A DNA stretch of 64,000 nt, from positions 1,550,001-1,614,000 of the forward strand of contig NZ_CP140255.1 in the NCBI RefSeq assembly GCF_034479615.1, written 5' to 3'. This stretch comes from Vreelandella neptunia (GTDB lineage Bacteria > Pseudomonadota > Gammaproteobacteria > Pseudomonadales > Halomonadaceae). The translations under genes were made by a program, and so were the position numbers. Positions 8,529 through 18,032 of this stretch are shown here, piece by piece. Positions within the stretch are counted from its first letter, which is position 1. Each line of letters begins with the position of its first letter. The notes beneath the pieces were generated by a model, which ran no database searches, was not told the origin of the DNA, and saw only the letters and a list, made by a program, of their open reading frames with translations.

Positions 8529-8653
8529 TCTACGAGGGGGCGCTGTGAACCCTTCCCTGGGCGCTACATTTGCCATCTGACCGCCATGGATGGCGGAAAT
8601 GCCGGAATGGTATGGAACATTTTCCGGCCATGGCAAATGACCCCCTCTACGAC
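8529..8653 (-). repeat. Structured intergenic repeat, copy A
   Basis: This element lies between the rhodanese gene and psd. Outer arms GAGGGGG (8534-8540) and CCCCCTC (8641-8647), and inner arms CATTTGCCAT (8567-8576) and ATGGCAAATG (8630-8639), are perfect inverted repeats. The inner loop of about 53 bases holds two further small hairpins (CCGCCAT/ATGGCGG, CCGGAA/TTCCGG). On the minus strand the block after the inner stem reads GTAGCGCCCAGGGA, then AGGGTTCACAGCGCC. The same block follows the hairpin of the element at 39110-39207. It encodes nothing convincing. It could be a dispersed REP-like element or a structured RNA. Confidence 0.75.
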
Positions 8654-8713
8654 CCGTCCCCGGCGCCCTTAGTCGAGCGCGCATTTACTTTAAACAATTA
8701 CGCTGAGTGTTCT

Positions 8714-9556
8714 TTACTTTTCAATTGGCGTATCGTCGCGGTTGCCCCACTCACCCCAGGAACCCGCATAGCCGCGCATATTAAAGCCTAGCGCCTTGCC
8801 CACCAGCCAGGTGAAGCTGCTGCGGTGGTGGCTTTGGCAGTGGGTGGCAATTTCCATGTCGGGCGTGAGGCCCAGGGCGCCTAGCTCGGTGATCAGCTCG
8901 GCGTAATCGCGTATACGTAGCGCGCGGTTGCGATCCATGGCATGTAGCCAATCCATATTGACCGCCCCTGGAATATGGCCCAGGTGCTTGTTGTTACCGC
9001 GTACGCCATCGTACTCATCTTTGGAGCGCGCATCCCAAACCGCAAACTGCTTATCGTCGAGCTTCTCTTTGATTTCGTCGCAGGTAATCAGGGCTTGGGG
9101 GTTGAGAAGCTCAGCGTGGTATTCGCTGGGGGTTGGGGCGGTCGGTTCTGTGCTCTCTTCCAGGCCTGCATCGCGCCAGGCGTGAATGCCGCCGTTCAGA
9201 TAGGAGTAGCGAGTGTGGCCGATAAGATCTAGCGTCCACAGTAACCGTGCCGCCCAGCCGCCGCCTTCGTCATCGTAAGCGACTACGTGAGTATCGCGAG
9301 TTAAGCCCAGGGCACTGAATAGCCTTGATAGCGCCTCGACGCTGGGAACATCGCTGGGCACAGGCCCTTCACCGCGCATCAAATAGCGAAAATCGAGGAA
9401 AATAGCCCCAGGCACATGGCCCTGGCGATAGCTATCGCCGTTGACCGGAACATCGATAATCAGCAGCTGTGGGTCATCCAAATGTTCCTGCAGCTGTTCG
9501 GGTTCAACGATTAGCGGCAGCAGGTTGGATTCCGAAGATTGGCTTTCGGTGCTCAT
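8714..9556 (-). CDS. rhdA: Thiosulfate sulfurtransferase (rhodanese), RhdA type
   Basis: A tandem-domain rhodanese of 280 residues that transfers sulfane sulfur from a donor such as thiosulfate to a thiophilic acceptor. The N-terminal domain is the inactive copy: its loop reads AYDDEGGG with Asp near position 95 where the cysteine would be. The C-terminal domain carries Cys240 in the loop CQSHHRSS. That loop resembles the CQTHHRS of Azotobacter RhdA and differs from the CGSGVTA loop of mercaptopyruvate sulfurtransferases. This favours RhdA over SseA. It lies between rsgA and psd on the same strand, 18 bases from rsgA. Confidence 0.88.
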   Translation of the reverse strand: MSTESQSSESNLLPLIVEPEQLQEHLDDPQLLIIDVPVNGDSYRQGHVPGAIFLDFRYLMRGEGPVPSDVPSVEALSRLFSALGLTRDTHVVAYDDEGGGWAARLLWTLDLIGHTRYSYLNGGIHAWRDAGLEESTEPTAPTPSEYHAELLNPQALITCDEIKEKLDDKQFAVWDARSKDEYDGVRGNNKHLGHIPGAVNMDWLHAMDRNRALRIRDYAELITELGALGLTPDMEIATHCQSHHRSSFTWLVGKALGFNMRGYAGSWGEWGNRDDTPIEK

Positions 9557-9574
9557 GAGTAACTCCTTTAAATC

Positions 9575-10594
9575 CTAGCTATCCAAGCTATCAAGTATGC
9601 GCCGGTAGCTGGTAAAGCGTGCTGGATGAATCTTGCCTGCCTCAACCGCTGCGAGTAAAGCGCAGCCTGGCTCATTACGGTGGCGGCAGTCGCGGAAGCG
9701 GCAGTGACCAATATAGTCGTGAAACTCAATAAAGCCGTCGGTAACTTCCTGCTCGTTGAGGTGCACCAGGCCAAATTCGCGAATACCCGGTGAGTCGATG
9801 AGATCGCCGTCGGCTACTTCAGCGCGACTCATGGTATAAAGGCGGGCCGTGGTGGTGGTGTGAGTGCCTTTGCGAGAGTCTTCCGAGAGCGCACCAATGC
9901 GCAGGGTTTCGTCGGGTAGCAGCAAATCGATTAGCGATGACTTGCCCACGCCGCTCTGACCGACGAATACCGAGGTGCGGCCTTCAAGCTGGCTGCGCAG
10001 ATCATCCAGCCCGGTTTCGGTAGCGGTGGTGGTGCGTACGACGGGGTAGCCCAAGTCGCGATAGCGTTCTAACAATTTGCCTAACTCGCCGCCATCTTCT
10101 GGCAGTAAGTCGGTTTTGTTGAGCACTAGCACTGGCGCTATGCCGGTGGCTTCGGCGGCAACCAGGTAACGGTCAATAAGATTGGCGTGGGGGGCGGGTT
10201 CCACTGCAAACACGATCAATAGCTGGTCAATATTGGCAGCCACCGGTTTGAGCAGGCCGCGAGCGTCAGGGCGTTTAAGCACGCTGTCGCGCTCTTCACG
10301 GGCCACCACTACGCCGGAGCCTTCTTGCCCAGCGCGCCATATCACTCTGTCGCCGGTAACGAGGCCGTCCAGGTTGGCGCGTAAGTGACAGCGCACCGGT
10401 TCATTATCGCTATTACGCACCTCTAGGGTGCGGCCAAAGTGAGCAACAACGCGGCCGGGCTGTTCGGCCCCGTATTCACCGGCGGCGAGTTTTTCAGCGT
10501 CTTGCACGTCGCGCTTTTCGGCGCGCTGGGCACGTTCCGCCTGGACTTTCTCGACTCGCCACTGCTGCTGGCGACTTAATTTACGTTTGCTCAT
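9575..10594 (-). CDS. rsgA: Ribosome small-subunit-dependent GTPase RsgA
   Basis: RsgA is a circularly permuted GTPase that checks late 30S maturation. The order is a basic N-terminal tail, an OB fold, a permuted G domain (G4 NKTDLL before G1 GQSGVGKSSL, then the DSPGIREFGL G3), and a C-terminal zinc finger with Cys residues in CRFRDCRHRNEPGC. Permutation (G4-G5-G1-G2-G3) is plain in the sequence. Start ATG 10594 (MSKRKLSRQQ) is preferred to the GTG two codons upstream. Length is 339 residues. It is divergent from orn, as in many gammaproteobacteria. Confidence 0.96.
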   Translation of the reverse strand: MSKRKLSRQQQWRVEKVQAERAQRAEKRDVQDAEKLAAGEYGAEQPGRVVAHFGRTLEVRNSDNEPVRCHLRANLDGLVTGDRVIWRAGQEGSGVVVAREERDSVLKRPDARGLLKPVAANIDQLLIVFAVEPAPHANLIDRYLVAAEATGIAPVLVLNKTDLLPEDGGELGKLLERYRDLGYPVVRTTTATETGLDDLRSQLEGRTSVFVGQSGVGKSSLIDLLLPDETLRIGALSEDSRKGTHTTTTARLYTMSRAEVADGDLIDSPGIREFGLVHLNEQEVTDGFIEFHDYIGHCRFRDCRHRNEPGCALLAAVEAGKIHPARFTSYRRILDSLDS

Positions 10595-10763
10595 GACCAC
10601 CTGATGATCGCTACAATAGAGGTCATTGTACCTATCAAAGGTGTGATTGTACTTATCAAAGATGCCATCAAGTGGCCAAGCTCTCCTTTGTAGCTGCTTG
10701 GCAGGCCTATTTAAGGCACACTTGCATGATGTTAATGGTCATTCGGGCAAAGGAATACAGGTA

Positions 10764-11369
10764 ATGAGCAACGAAACGACAGGTGCAGCGGCAGGAAAAA
10801 CGGCGCCGCGGAATGATCTGCTGGTGTGGATTGATCTAGAGATGACCGGTCTCGATCCTAATAAGGAGCGCATCATTGAGGTGGCAACGCTGATCACCGA
10901 TGCGGATTTAAACGTGGTGGCGGAAGGGCCGGTGATTGCAGTAAAGCAGCCCGATAGCCTGCTGGCGCAGATGGATGACTGGAACCAGAAAACACACGGC
11001 GAGTCAGGCTTAGTCGCGCGGGTAAAAGCCAGCCAAGTGGAAACTGCTGAAGCCGAGCAGCAAACCCTGGCGTTTTTGCAGCAGTACGCGGTTTCGGGGT
11101 CGTCGCCCATGTGCGGCAACAGCATCCATCAGGATCGGCGTTTTCTCGAGCGTGAGATGCCTGCGCTGCTTAACTTTTTCCACTACCGCAACCTTGATGT
11201 GTCGAGCATTAAAGAAGTGGCTAAACGCTGGAACCCCGGCGCGCTGGCGGGTTTTAGTAAGCAGAACGTGCACCTGGCCATGGATGACATTAAAGAGTCC
11301 ATCGCTGAACTGGCTCACTACCGCAATACGTTTTTACGCGTTGATCAGAGCAGCGACGAAGAAGAGTAG
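10764..11369 (+). CDS. orn: Oligoribonuclease
   Basis: Orn degrades two-nucleotide RNAs, including pGpG from cyclic-di-GMP turnover, to mononucleotides. DEDDh exonuclease motifs are visible: Asp24 and Glu26 in [10 protein letters not shown], the Asp in [12 protein letters not shown], and [11 protein letters not shown] with the final His and Asp. Starting at ATG 10764 gives 201 residues, close to other Orn proteins; the in-frame extension upstream to 10647 is not family-like. It converges with queG; the two stop codons abut. Confidence 0.96.
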   Translation: MSNETTGAAAGKTAPRNDLLVWIDLEMTGLDPNKERIIEVATLITDADLNVVAEGPVIAVKQPDSLLAQMDDWNQKTHGESGLVARVKASQVETAEAEQQTLAFLQQYAVSGSSPMCGNSIHQDRRFLEREMPALLNFFHYRNLDVSSIKEVAKRWNPGALAGFSKQNVHLAMDDIKESIAELAHYRNTFLRVDQSSDEEE

Positions 11370-12503
11370 TTAAGAGGAGCAGGTATCGGTAGCAATGCGC
11401 TCACCGTGCTTCCTGCGCTGCTCTTCAAGTGCCCAGGCGACGTGTTCACGCACCAGTGCGCTTGGGTAGGCTCTACGTGCCCATAGCGCGGCTTCAACAG
11501 CCTCGCTCCAGGGCGCATTGCCCAGGCCAATGGCAATATTGCGCAGCCAGCGCTGGTAGCCAATGCGCCGAATGGGGCTGCCGGCAGTTTTATCCAAAAA
11601 CTCCGCTTCGCCCCAGCCAAACAGGCTGATAAGCGATGCGCGGTCTAAGTCATGGCGCGGCGCAAAGTCATCTTCCTGGGTGATATGGGTAAAGCGAGTA
11701 AAAGGGCAGACCAGTTGGCAGTCGTCGCAGCCGTAAATACGGTTGCCCATGGCGCGGCGAAACTCAACCGGAATCGCCCCGTGAAGCTCAATGGTGAGAT
11801 ACGAAATGCACTTGCGGGAGTCGACCACTTTATCGTCGACGATGGCGCCGGTGGGGCAAGCGGTGCGGCAAGCACTGCAGCTACCGCAGTGTTCGTGTTC
11901 AAACGGTGCGTCAATGGGGAGAGGTAGATCGGTATACAGTTCGCCAAGAAAAAATAGCGAACCCGCTTTGGGATTGAGCAGCATGGCGTTTTTGCCAAAC
12001 CAACCAAGCCCTGCTTTCTGGGCCAGAGCACGCTCCATCACCGGCGCTGAATCGACAAAAGCGCGGTAACCGAAGTCGCCGACTTCCTGCTCAATTTTTT
12101 TTGCTAATAGGGCTAACCGTTTGCGTATTAGCTTGTGATAATCACGGCCAAGGGCGTAGCGCGATACATAGGCGCGGCTGGGCTGGCCGAGCACCTTGGT
12201 GCTCTCCACCTCGGCGGGCAGGTAATCCATACGCACGCTGATAATGCGCTGAGTGCCGGGTTCCAGCTCCTCAGGGCGAGTGCGCTTGGTGCCATGCTTG
12301 GCCATAAAGCCCATTTCGCCGTGGTAGCCTTTTTCCAGCCACGCGTCGAGGTGGTCTTCATGAGCCGACAGTTCAGTATCGGTGATGCCTACTTGCTGAA
12401 AACCCAGCTCTCGCCCCCAGATTTTAATCAGGTCGGCAAGGCGAGCAAGTTTCTGGTCGGTCATTGCACCATCTGAACGTGCAAAGGCAGTGGAATTCGA
12501 CAT
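11370..12503 (-). CDS. queG: Epoxyqueuosine reductase QueG
   Basis: QueG performs the last step of queuosine synthesis in tRNA, a cobalamin-dependent reduction of epoxyqueuosine. Two [4Fe-4S] motifs are present: CGSCSACRTACPTGAI and CDDCQLVCPF. The N-terminal corrinoid-binding region includes YALGRDYHKLIRKRL and SAPVMERALAQKAGLGWFGKN. The ATG at 12503 gives 377 residues; an ATG at 12464 is also possible and would leave more room for the nnr promoter. It is divergent from nnr, as in E. coli. Its need for cobalamin gives a context for cobO at 25802-26401. Confidence 0.94.
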   Translation of the reverse strand: MSNSTAFARSDGAMTDQKLARLADLIKIWGRELGFQQVGITDTELSAHEDHLDAWLEKGYHGEMGFMAKHGTKRTRPEELEPGTQRIISVRMDYLPAEVESTKVLGQPSRAYVSRYALGRDYHKLIRKRLALLAKKIEQEVGDFGYRAFVDSAPVMERALAQKAGLGWFGKNAMLLNPKAGSLFFLGELYTDLPLPIDAPFEHEHCGSCSACRTACPTGAIVDDKVVDSRKCISYLTIELHGAIPVEFRRAMGNRIYGCDDCQLVCPFTRFTHITQEDDFAPRHDLDRASLISLFGWGEAEFLDKTAGSPIRRIGYQRWLRNIAIGLGNAPWSEAVEAALWARRAYPSALVREHVAWALEEQRRKHGERIATDTCSS

Positions 12504-12579
12504 AGTCAATCAACAGCAAGGCATTAAGCGCGCTATGCTAACGCATTGGCAGCCATCAAAACATGTGAAAGGAGCGATC

Positions 12580-14073
12580 GTGACAGTCCCGAACACTTCC
12601 ATGCTACGCCCCCTCTATAAAGCTGCCCAGGTGCGGGAGCTCGATCGCCGCACTATTGCGGGTGGCATCGATGGATTTGCGTTGATGCAGCGCGCTGCAT
12701 CAAGCGCCTGGCATAGCTTCCGCTCACGTTGGCCTCAAGCACGTAGCATTAGCGTGCTATGCGGGAGCGGGAACAACGGTGGCGATGGTCACGTGCTGGC
12801 AGCGCTAGCCATGCAGTCGGGCCTCAAAGTACAGCGAATAACCCTTAAACCCGTTGAAGAGCTCAGCGGCGACGCGGCCCGTGCCGCAGAATTAGCAACA
12901 TCCGCGGGGGTGGGGTGTGAGGATTGGCACGCCGGTATAGAGCTCTCCGGTGAAGTGATAGTCGATGCACTGCTAGGTACCGGGTTAACCGGAGAAGTAG
13001 AAGGGCGCTTCAAGCGCGCTATTGAAACGATCAATGCTGCAGGTCAACCGGTACTGGCGATTGATACTCCCTCCGGTTTGGTTGTAGATACAGGTGCGGT
13101 ACCGGGTATTGCTGTAAAGGCTACCTGCACGGTGACTTTTATTGGCGATAAGGTGGGGCTGCATACTGGCGATGCACCGGCTTATACCGGTGAGATCGAC
13201 TTTCGCCCCCTGGGTGTCAAAGCCCAGGCCTATTTCGACATTCCCCCTACGGCCTGGCGGCTGGATGATTCGCTGTTGGCAGAGGCTTTTGCTCCGCGCC
13301 TGCGCACTAACCATAAAGGTGACATGGGGCATGTGCTGGTGATGGGGGGCGCTCCAGGTTTTGGTGGTGCAGCTCTACTGGCCTGCCAAGCCGCCGCGCG
13401 TTTGGGAGCGGGTAAAGTAAGCCTGGCGACCGCCCCAGAACATATTGCCGCCAGTTTGGTGCGTTGCCCGGAAGTGATGGCTCATAGCGTACGCGGAGGG
13501 GCTGAAGCCGCTGAGTTGCCCAGTAACGCTGACGTTCTGGTGGTAGGGCCAGGGCTTGGTCAGGCTGCCTGGGGGCAGGCGGTGCTACAGAGTGCACTGC
13601 AGTCAGACACCCCGCTGGTGGTAGATGCCGATGGGCTTAACCTGCTGGCGCGCCAGTGGCCGGAGGTTCGCCGTGATAACTGGATATTGACTCCACACCC
13701 CGGTGAAGCCGCGCGGCTATTAAACTGTTCCGTTGCCGATATCCAATCCGACCGGCCCGCTGCTGCTCAAGCACTGCAACGCGCTCGGGGTGGTGTGGTG
13801 ATATTGAAAGGCGCGGGCAGTCTAATTGCTGGGCCTAGCGGTTTGGTGGTGTGCCCTTACGGTAACCCCGGTATGGCCAGCGGCGGCATGGGCGATGTGC
13901 TCAGCGGTATGCTTGGGGCGTTGATTGCTCAGCGGGGTGAGGTGGAGTTTAGTGCCTGGCTAGGTGCCATGGTGCATGCGTTAGCGGCCGATCGCGCGGC
14001 AGAAGAAGAAGGCGAGCGTGGCCTGCTGGCCAGCGATCTGGCATCCTATGCGCGAAAATTGATTAATCCGTGA
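12580..14073 (+). CDS. nnr: Bifunctional NAD(P)HX epimerase / ADP-dependent dehydratase
   Basis: Nnr repairs hydrated NAD(P)H. The N-terminal YjeF_N epimerase half contains GSGNNGGDGHVLA and VDALLGTGL; the C-terminal ribokinase-like dehydratase half contains HKGDMGHVLVMGG, DADGLNLLA, TPHPGEAARLL and GNPGMASGGMGDVLSGMLGAL. I chose GTG 12580 because AAAGGAG (12568-12574) precedes it by five bases, giving 497 residues. An ATG at 12535 is in frame but lacks such a site. The stop overlaps the possible GTG start of tsaE, starting the nnr-tsaE-amiB-mutL run. Confidence 0.93.
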   Translation: MTVPNTSMLRPLYKAAQVRELDRRTIAGGIDGFALMQRAASSAWHSFRSRWPQARSISVLCGSGNNGGDGHVLAALAMQSGLKVQRITLKPVEELSGDAARAAELATSAGVGCEDWHAGIELSGEVIVDALLGTGLTGEVEGRFKRAIETINAAGQPVLAIDTPSGLVVDTGAVPGIAVKATCTVTFIGDKVGLHTGDAPAYTGEIDFRPLGVKAQAYFDIPPTAWRLDDSLLAEAFAPRLRTNHKGDMGHVLVMGGAPGFGGAALLACQAAARLGAGKVSLATAPEHIAASLVRCPEVMAHSVRGGAEAAELPSNADVLVVGPGLGQAAWGQAVLQSALQSDTPLVVDADGLNLLARQWPEVRRDNWILTPHPGEAARLLNCSVADIQSDRPAAAQALQRARGGVVILKGAGSLIAGPSGLVVCPYGNPGMASGGMGDVLSGMLGALIAQRGEVEFSAWLGAMVHALAADRAAEEEGERGLLASDLASYARKLINP

Positions 14074-14084
14074 AGGCAGCCCAA

Positions 14085-14591
14085 ATGCAGGTGCAATTAG
14101 ACAACGAAGAGGCCCAGGTCGCTTTTGGCGAAGCGCTCGGGCATGTATTGCAAGGACGTGGGCTCGTCTATCTAGAGGGGGAGCTAGGTGCCGGTAAAAC
14201 CACGTTAACGCGTGGCATCCTGCGGGCTTATGGTCATCAAGGGGCGGTTAAGAGTCCCACTTACACCTTGGTAGAGCCTTATGAGCTGAACGACCAGCGG
14301 CTTTATCATCTGGATTTATACCGCTTAGCGGATCCAGAGGAGCTTGAGTTTATTGGTGGTCGAGACGTGCTGGCCGACGATGCAGTCACCATTATTGAGT
14401 GGCCCAGCCGCGGTGAAGGGTGGTTGCCAGCGCCTGACCTGCGGCTAACCTTGGAAGTAGTGGAGCAAGGGCGTTTGGTCTCATTAGCTGCGGGTAGTGA
14501 TAACGGTCAGCGTATGCTTGAATTATTGCGAAGCAAGGTAGGTCAAGAAGCTTCCGGTCAGTTGGAGAACGGTGTGATTCAATGGAAATGA
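14085..14591 (+). CDS. tsaE: tRNA threonylcarbamoyladenosine biosynthesis ATPase TsaE
   Basis: TsaE is the ATPase partner of TsaB-TsaD in making t6A at position 37 of ANN-decoding tRNAs. Walker A is GELGAGKTTLTRG, followed by SPTYTLVEPYEL and the YHLDLYRLADPEELEFIG segment; the TIIEWPSRGEGWLP segment is also characteristic. ATG 14085 has GAAGG eight to nine bases upstream and gives 168 residues; GTG 14070 overlapping the nnr stop is the alternative. The C-terminus overlaps the amiB start. Confidence 0.94.
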   Translation: MQVQLDNEEAQVAFGEALGHVLQGRGLVYLEGELGAGKTTLTRGILRAYGHQGAVKSPTYTLVEPYELNDQRLYHLDLYRLADPEELEFIGGRDVLADDAVTIIEWPSRGEGWLPAPDLRLTLEVVEQGRLVSLAAGSDNGQRMLELLRSKVGQEASGQLENGVIQWK

Positions 14592-16045
14592 GGGGCATAG
14601 CGGCACGCGTATATCGCTTGTTAGCCGCCAGTTTTTTTGCCCTGGCGGCGCTTAATGTTCAAGCGTCCAGCGTAGAGAGCATGCGGCTTTGGGCGGCGCC
14701 AGATCATGCCCGGTTGGTGTTTGATCTCTCCGCTGCGACTAATGCCAACGTATTTTCGCTGGAGAACCCAGCGCGGTTGGTGATTGATCTAGATGATACT
14801 CAGATGGATACCGACCCCAGTACGCTGCCTTTACATGACAGTGCGATTAGCTCGGTGCGCACTGGCACACGAGAGGGGGGTGGCCTGAGGGTTGTGCTTG
14901 AGCTTAATCGAGAAATTGAGCCGCGCCACTTTACCCTGACACCTAACGATCAGTACGGCCACCGACTGGTCGTTGATCTTGAATATCCTGGTGAGAGCGC
15001 CGTCGAGAATCCGATTGACCCTATTGAGGCGATGATTCGGGATCAGGAAATTCAGGCCCAGCGGGCATCGGCTCAAGGCCAAATGCCAGACAACGTGGCG
15101 CCGCCTAGCGGGGCAGCGCCAGCAGAAGTGCAGGAAGCCAAGCCGCACCCAAGACGCGATATTATTATTGCCGTCGACGCCGGTCATGGTGGTGAAGACC
15201 CAGGGGCTATTGGCCCTTCAGGCACACGGGAAAAGGACGTAGTGCTGGAAATTGCCCGTCGCCTAGCTGCTGAAGTGAACGGTACCGAAGGCTTTAAGGC
15301 CGTGCTGGTGCGGGATGGCGACTACTATATAGGGTTGCGTCAGCGTACAGCCCTGGCACGTGAGCAGAAAGCCGACTTTTTTGTCTCGATACACGCCGAT
15401 GCTTTCACCAGCCCAAGGCCCCAAGGGAGCTCTGTCTATGCGCTTTCTCAGCGCGGCGCCACCTCGGAAACTGCTCAGTGGCTGGCGGATAGTGAGAACC
15501 GCTCTGACCTTATCGGCGGCGTCGATGGCAATCTCTCCTTGCGTGATAAAGACCAGGTGCTGCGCGGCGTGTTGTTGGATTTGACCATGACTGCCACGCT
15601 GAATGACTCGCTCTCGATCGGTGGTCAGGTATTGGAGCAGTTAGGCCGCATTAACCGGCTGCATAAGTCGCGGGTCGAGCAGGCTGGGTTTATGGTACTG
15701 AAGTCTCCCGATATCCCCTCGCTGTTGATCGAGGTTGGCTTTATCTCTAACCCTGACGAAGAGCGTCGGCTACGCGACCCAGTCCATCAATCGGGGCTTT
15801 CTCAAGCTATTTTCAGCGGCTTGCGCGAGCATTTCGAGCGCTTCCCACCGCCAGCCAGCCTGCTTGCCTGGCAGCGTGATAATCAGCGTCGCCCTTCAGG
15901 TAACGAGTACCGTATACAGTCGGGAGACACCCTGTCAGCGATTGCTGTGCGTCATGGCGTACCGGTTAATCAGTTGAGGCAGGCCAATGACCTGAATGGT
16001 GACGTGATTCGCGTTGGCCAAGTGTTACAGATTCCCCGTTCATGA
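14582..16045 (+). CDS. amiB: N-acetylmuramoyl-L-alanine amidase AmiB/AmiC type with LysM
   Basis: This periplasmic amidase cleaves septal peptidoglycan. A signal peptide (about residues 1-29, ending NVQAS) is followed by an AMIN domain (about 30-140, LRVVLELNREIEPRHF), an Amidase_3 catalytic domain (IIIAVDAGHGGEDPGAIG with the zinc His, then FVSIHADAF and LLIEVGFISNPDEE), and a C-terminal LysM (YRIQSGDTLSAIAVRHGV). The LysM makes it like the Pseudomonas/E. coli AmiB form. The start overlaps tsaE by 10 bases (ATG 14582) or by 4 (ATG 14588). Control by an EnvC/NlpD activator is known for the family and not visible here. Confidence 0.95.
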   Translation: MEMRGIAARVYRLLAASFFALAALNVQASSVESMRLWAAPDHARLVFDLSAATNANVFSLENPARLVIDLDDTQMDTDPSTLPLHDSAISSVRTGTREGGGLRVVLELNREIEPRHFTLTPNDQYGHRLVVDLEYPGESAVENPIDPIEAMIRDQEIQAQRASAQGQMPDNVAPPSGAAPAEVQEAKPHPRRDIIIAVDAGHGGEDPGAIGPSGTREKDVVLEIARRLAAEVNGTEGFKAVLVRDGDYYIGLRQRTALAREQKADFFVSIHADAFTSPRPQGSSVYALSQRGATSETAQWLADSENRSDLIGGVDGNLSLRDKDQVLRGVLLDLTMTATLNDSLSIGGQVLEQLGRINRLHKSRVEQAGFMVLKSPDIPSLLIEVGFISNPDEERRLRDPVHQSGLSQAIFSGLREHFERFPPPASLLAWQRDNQRRPSGNEYRIQSGDTLSAIAVRHGVPVNQLRQANDLNGDVIRVGQVLQIPRS

Positions 16046-16051
16046 GGTGCC

Positions 16052-17971
16052 GTGTTGACTGATATGACCGCTACTGCACCACGTATACAGGTACTCGACC
16101 CACGGTTGGCCAACCAGATTGCCGCCGGTGAGGTGGTTGAGCGCCCCTCATCGGTCACCAAAGAGCTGATAGAGAACGCTATCGATGCGGGCAGTCAGCG
16201 TATCGAAGTAGAGATCGAGCAGGGGGGCGCGCGGCTGATCAAAGTGCGTGATGACGGGATTGGCATTGGCGAAGAGGATTTGCCGCTGGCCCTGGCTCGC
16301 CATGCCACCAGTAAGATTGGCAGCCTGGAAGACTTAGAGGGCGTTAGTTCGCTAGGATTTCGCGGCGAAGCGCTGGCATCGATCAGCTCCGTCTCACGGC
16401 TGGAGCTAATCTCCAATGCCGAAGATGACCCCCGCCATGGCTGGCGGGTGGTTGCGGAAGGGCGTGGTATGGAGGCACGGGTGACACCTGCGCCACACCC
16501 TCGTGGCACTAGTGTTGGCGTGCGCGATCTGTTTTTTAATACCCCCGCCCGGCGCAAGTTTCTGCGCACAGAAAAGACCGAATTTGCCCATGTAGAAGAG
16601 GCATTTCGCCGTCAAGCGCTATCCCGCTACGATATCGCCTGGGTATTGCGCCATAACCAAAAAGTCATTCACCAGTTGCCCGCCGGTCATTCTGCGGCGG
16701 CCCGGGAGCGGCGTATAGCCTCGCTGCTGGGCAAGAACTTTATCGAGCACGCCCGCTATATCGAGCGTGAAGCGGGCGGTATACGGCTAAGCGGCTGGGT
16801 GGGCCTGCCCACCCACTCGCGCTCCCAGGCTGACCAGCAGTACTTTTTTGTCAATGGGCGCGTGGTGCGTGATCGTTTGGTCGCCCACGCGGTGCGTCAG
16901 GCCTATCGCGACGTGCTGTTTAACGGCCGTCACCCGGTCTTTGTGCTCTATCTGGAGCTTGATCCAGACGTTGTCGACGTCAACGTCCACCCCACCAAGC
17001 ATGAAGTGCGCTTTCGTGATGGTCGTATGGTTCACGATTTTCTCTATTCGAGCCTCCACCACTCTCTGGCGTCAGCTAAACCCGCCGAGAGTGCCGAGGA
17101 GCATGATGCCGAGGTGGCTGATACGTCAGGCGCATCGCCACAGGGCGAAGCTTCAGAAGTGGCTGCCGAACAGCCCCGCTGGCAGCAGCAGGGGATTGCG
17201 CTGACCCACTCGCCGGATCGCCACCCCGGTGCTGAGCGCGTGCGCCGCTTTATGCAGGGGTATCAGGCGCTGCACCCCAATCACGAAGAAACGCTGTTAA
17301 CGCCTCAGCCGAGCCCTCCCAGTGAGCGATATAGTGAGGTGCGTGAAGCGCCCCTGGCGATGCCCGATAACGACCCCACTGCGCCACCACCACTAGGGTT
17401 TGCGCTAGGGCAGTTGCACGGCATTTATATTCTGGCCCAGAACGCCGAGGGATTGGTGCTGGTGGATATGCATGCCGCCCATGAGCGAATCGTCTATGAG
17501 CGCATGAAAACACAGCTGGCTGCCGCCAAAGGATTGGATGCGCAGCCGCTGCTAGTGCCCGTCTCCATTGCCGCTAGCCGGGCCGAAGTGGCCACGGCAG
17601 AAAGTGAGCAAGAGGCGATCGCCAGGCTGGGTATTGAGTTGGATATAGCTGGGCCAGAGACGCTGCTGGTACGTCAACTGCCGGCGTTACTTGCTCAGGC
17701 TGATCCTGAGGCACTGGTGCGTCAGATGCTGGAAGAGCTGGCGCGCTATGGGCGTACCCATCAAGTCGAGGCTAGGGTACATGAACTACTCTCTACAATG
17801 GCCTGTCATGGCAGCGTGCGTGCCAACCGTCGGCTTACTATCGACGAGATGAACGCGCTACTGCGCGACATGGAGCGCACCGAGCGCAGCGACCAATGCA
17901 ATCACGGTCGTCCCACCTGGACGCAGATGGGGCTCAAGGCGCTTGATCGGCTCTTCTTGCGCGGCCAATAG
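16052..17971 (+). CDS. mutL: DNA mismatch repair protein MutL
   Basis: MutL links MutS mismatch recognition to strand incision. The N-terminal GHKL ATPase has [16 protein letters not shown] and [13 protein letters not shown]; a Gln/Pro-rich linker (about residues 350-450) joins the C-terminal dimerisation domain. That domain carries [12 protein letters not shown] (residues 472-483), close to the DQHA(X)2E(X)4E endonuclease motif and ending with the CHGSVRANR and CNHGRPT segments seen in nicking MutL proteins. The start is GTG 16052 or TTG 16055 behind GAGG (16044-16047). It directly follows amiB and precedes miaA, as in E. coli. Confidence 0.97.
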   Translation: MLTDMTATAPRIQVLDPRLANQIAAGEVVERPSSVTKELIENAIDAGSQRIEVEIEQGGARLIKVRDDGIGIGEEDLPLALARHATSKIGSLEDLEGVSSLGFRGEALASISSVSRLELISNAEDDPRHGWRVVAEGRGMEARVTPAPHPRGTSVGVRDLFFNTPARRKFLRTEKTEFAHVEEAFRRQALSRYDIAWVLRHNQKVIHQLPAGHSAAARERRIASLLGKNFIEHARYIEREAGGIRLSGWVGLPTHSRSQADQQYFFVNGRVVRDRLVAHAVRQAYRDVLFNGRHPVFVLYLELDPDVVDVNVHPTKHEVRFRDGRMVHDFLYSSLHHSLASAKPAESAEEHDAEVADTSGASPQGEASEVAAEQPRWQQQGIALTHSPDRHPGAERVRRFMQGYQALHPNHEETLLTPQPSPPSERYSEVREAPLAMPDNDPTAPPPLGFALGQLHGIYILAQNAEGLVLVDMHAAHERIVYERMKTQLAAAKGLDAQPLLVPVSIAASRAEVATAESEQEAIARLGIELDIAGPETLLVRQLPALLAQADPEALVRQMLEELARYGRTHQVEARVHELLSTMACHGSVRANRRLTIDEMNALLRDMERTERSDQCNHGRPTWTQMGLKALDRLFLRGQ

Positions 17972-18032
17972 ATGCTTGAACAACAGCTGCGCGATCAGTA
18001 ATCACCTTTTTTTGTAGCTAACGGAACCGCGC

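Noticed and set aside
8469..8684. A 71-codon minus-strand reading frame in the psd-rhdA gap
   Set aside because: It is made of the arms of the structured repeat, has no ribosome binding site and codes for an Arg/Gly/Pro-rich sequence without family features.
17974..18010. Possible sigma-32 promoter before miaA (CTTGAA at 17974)
   Set aside because: No CCCCAT-like -10 at suitable distance follows, unlike the htpG promoter.
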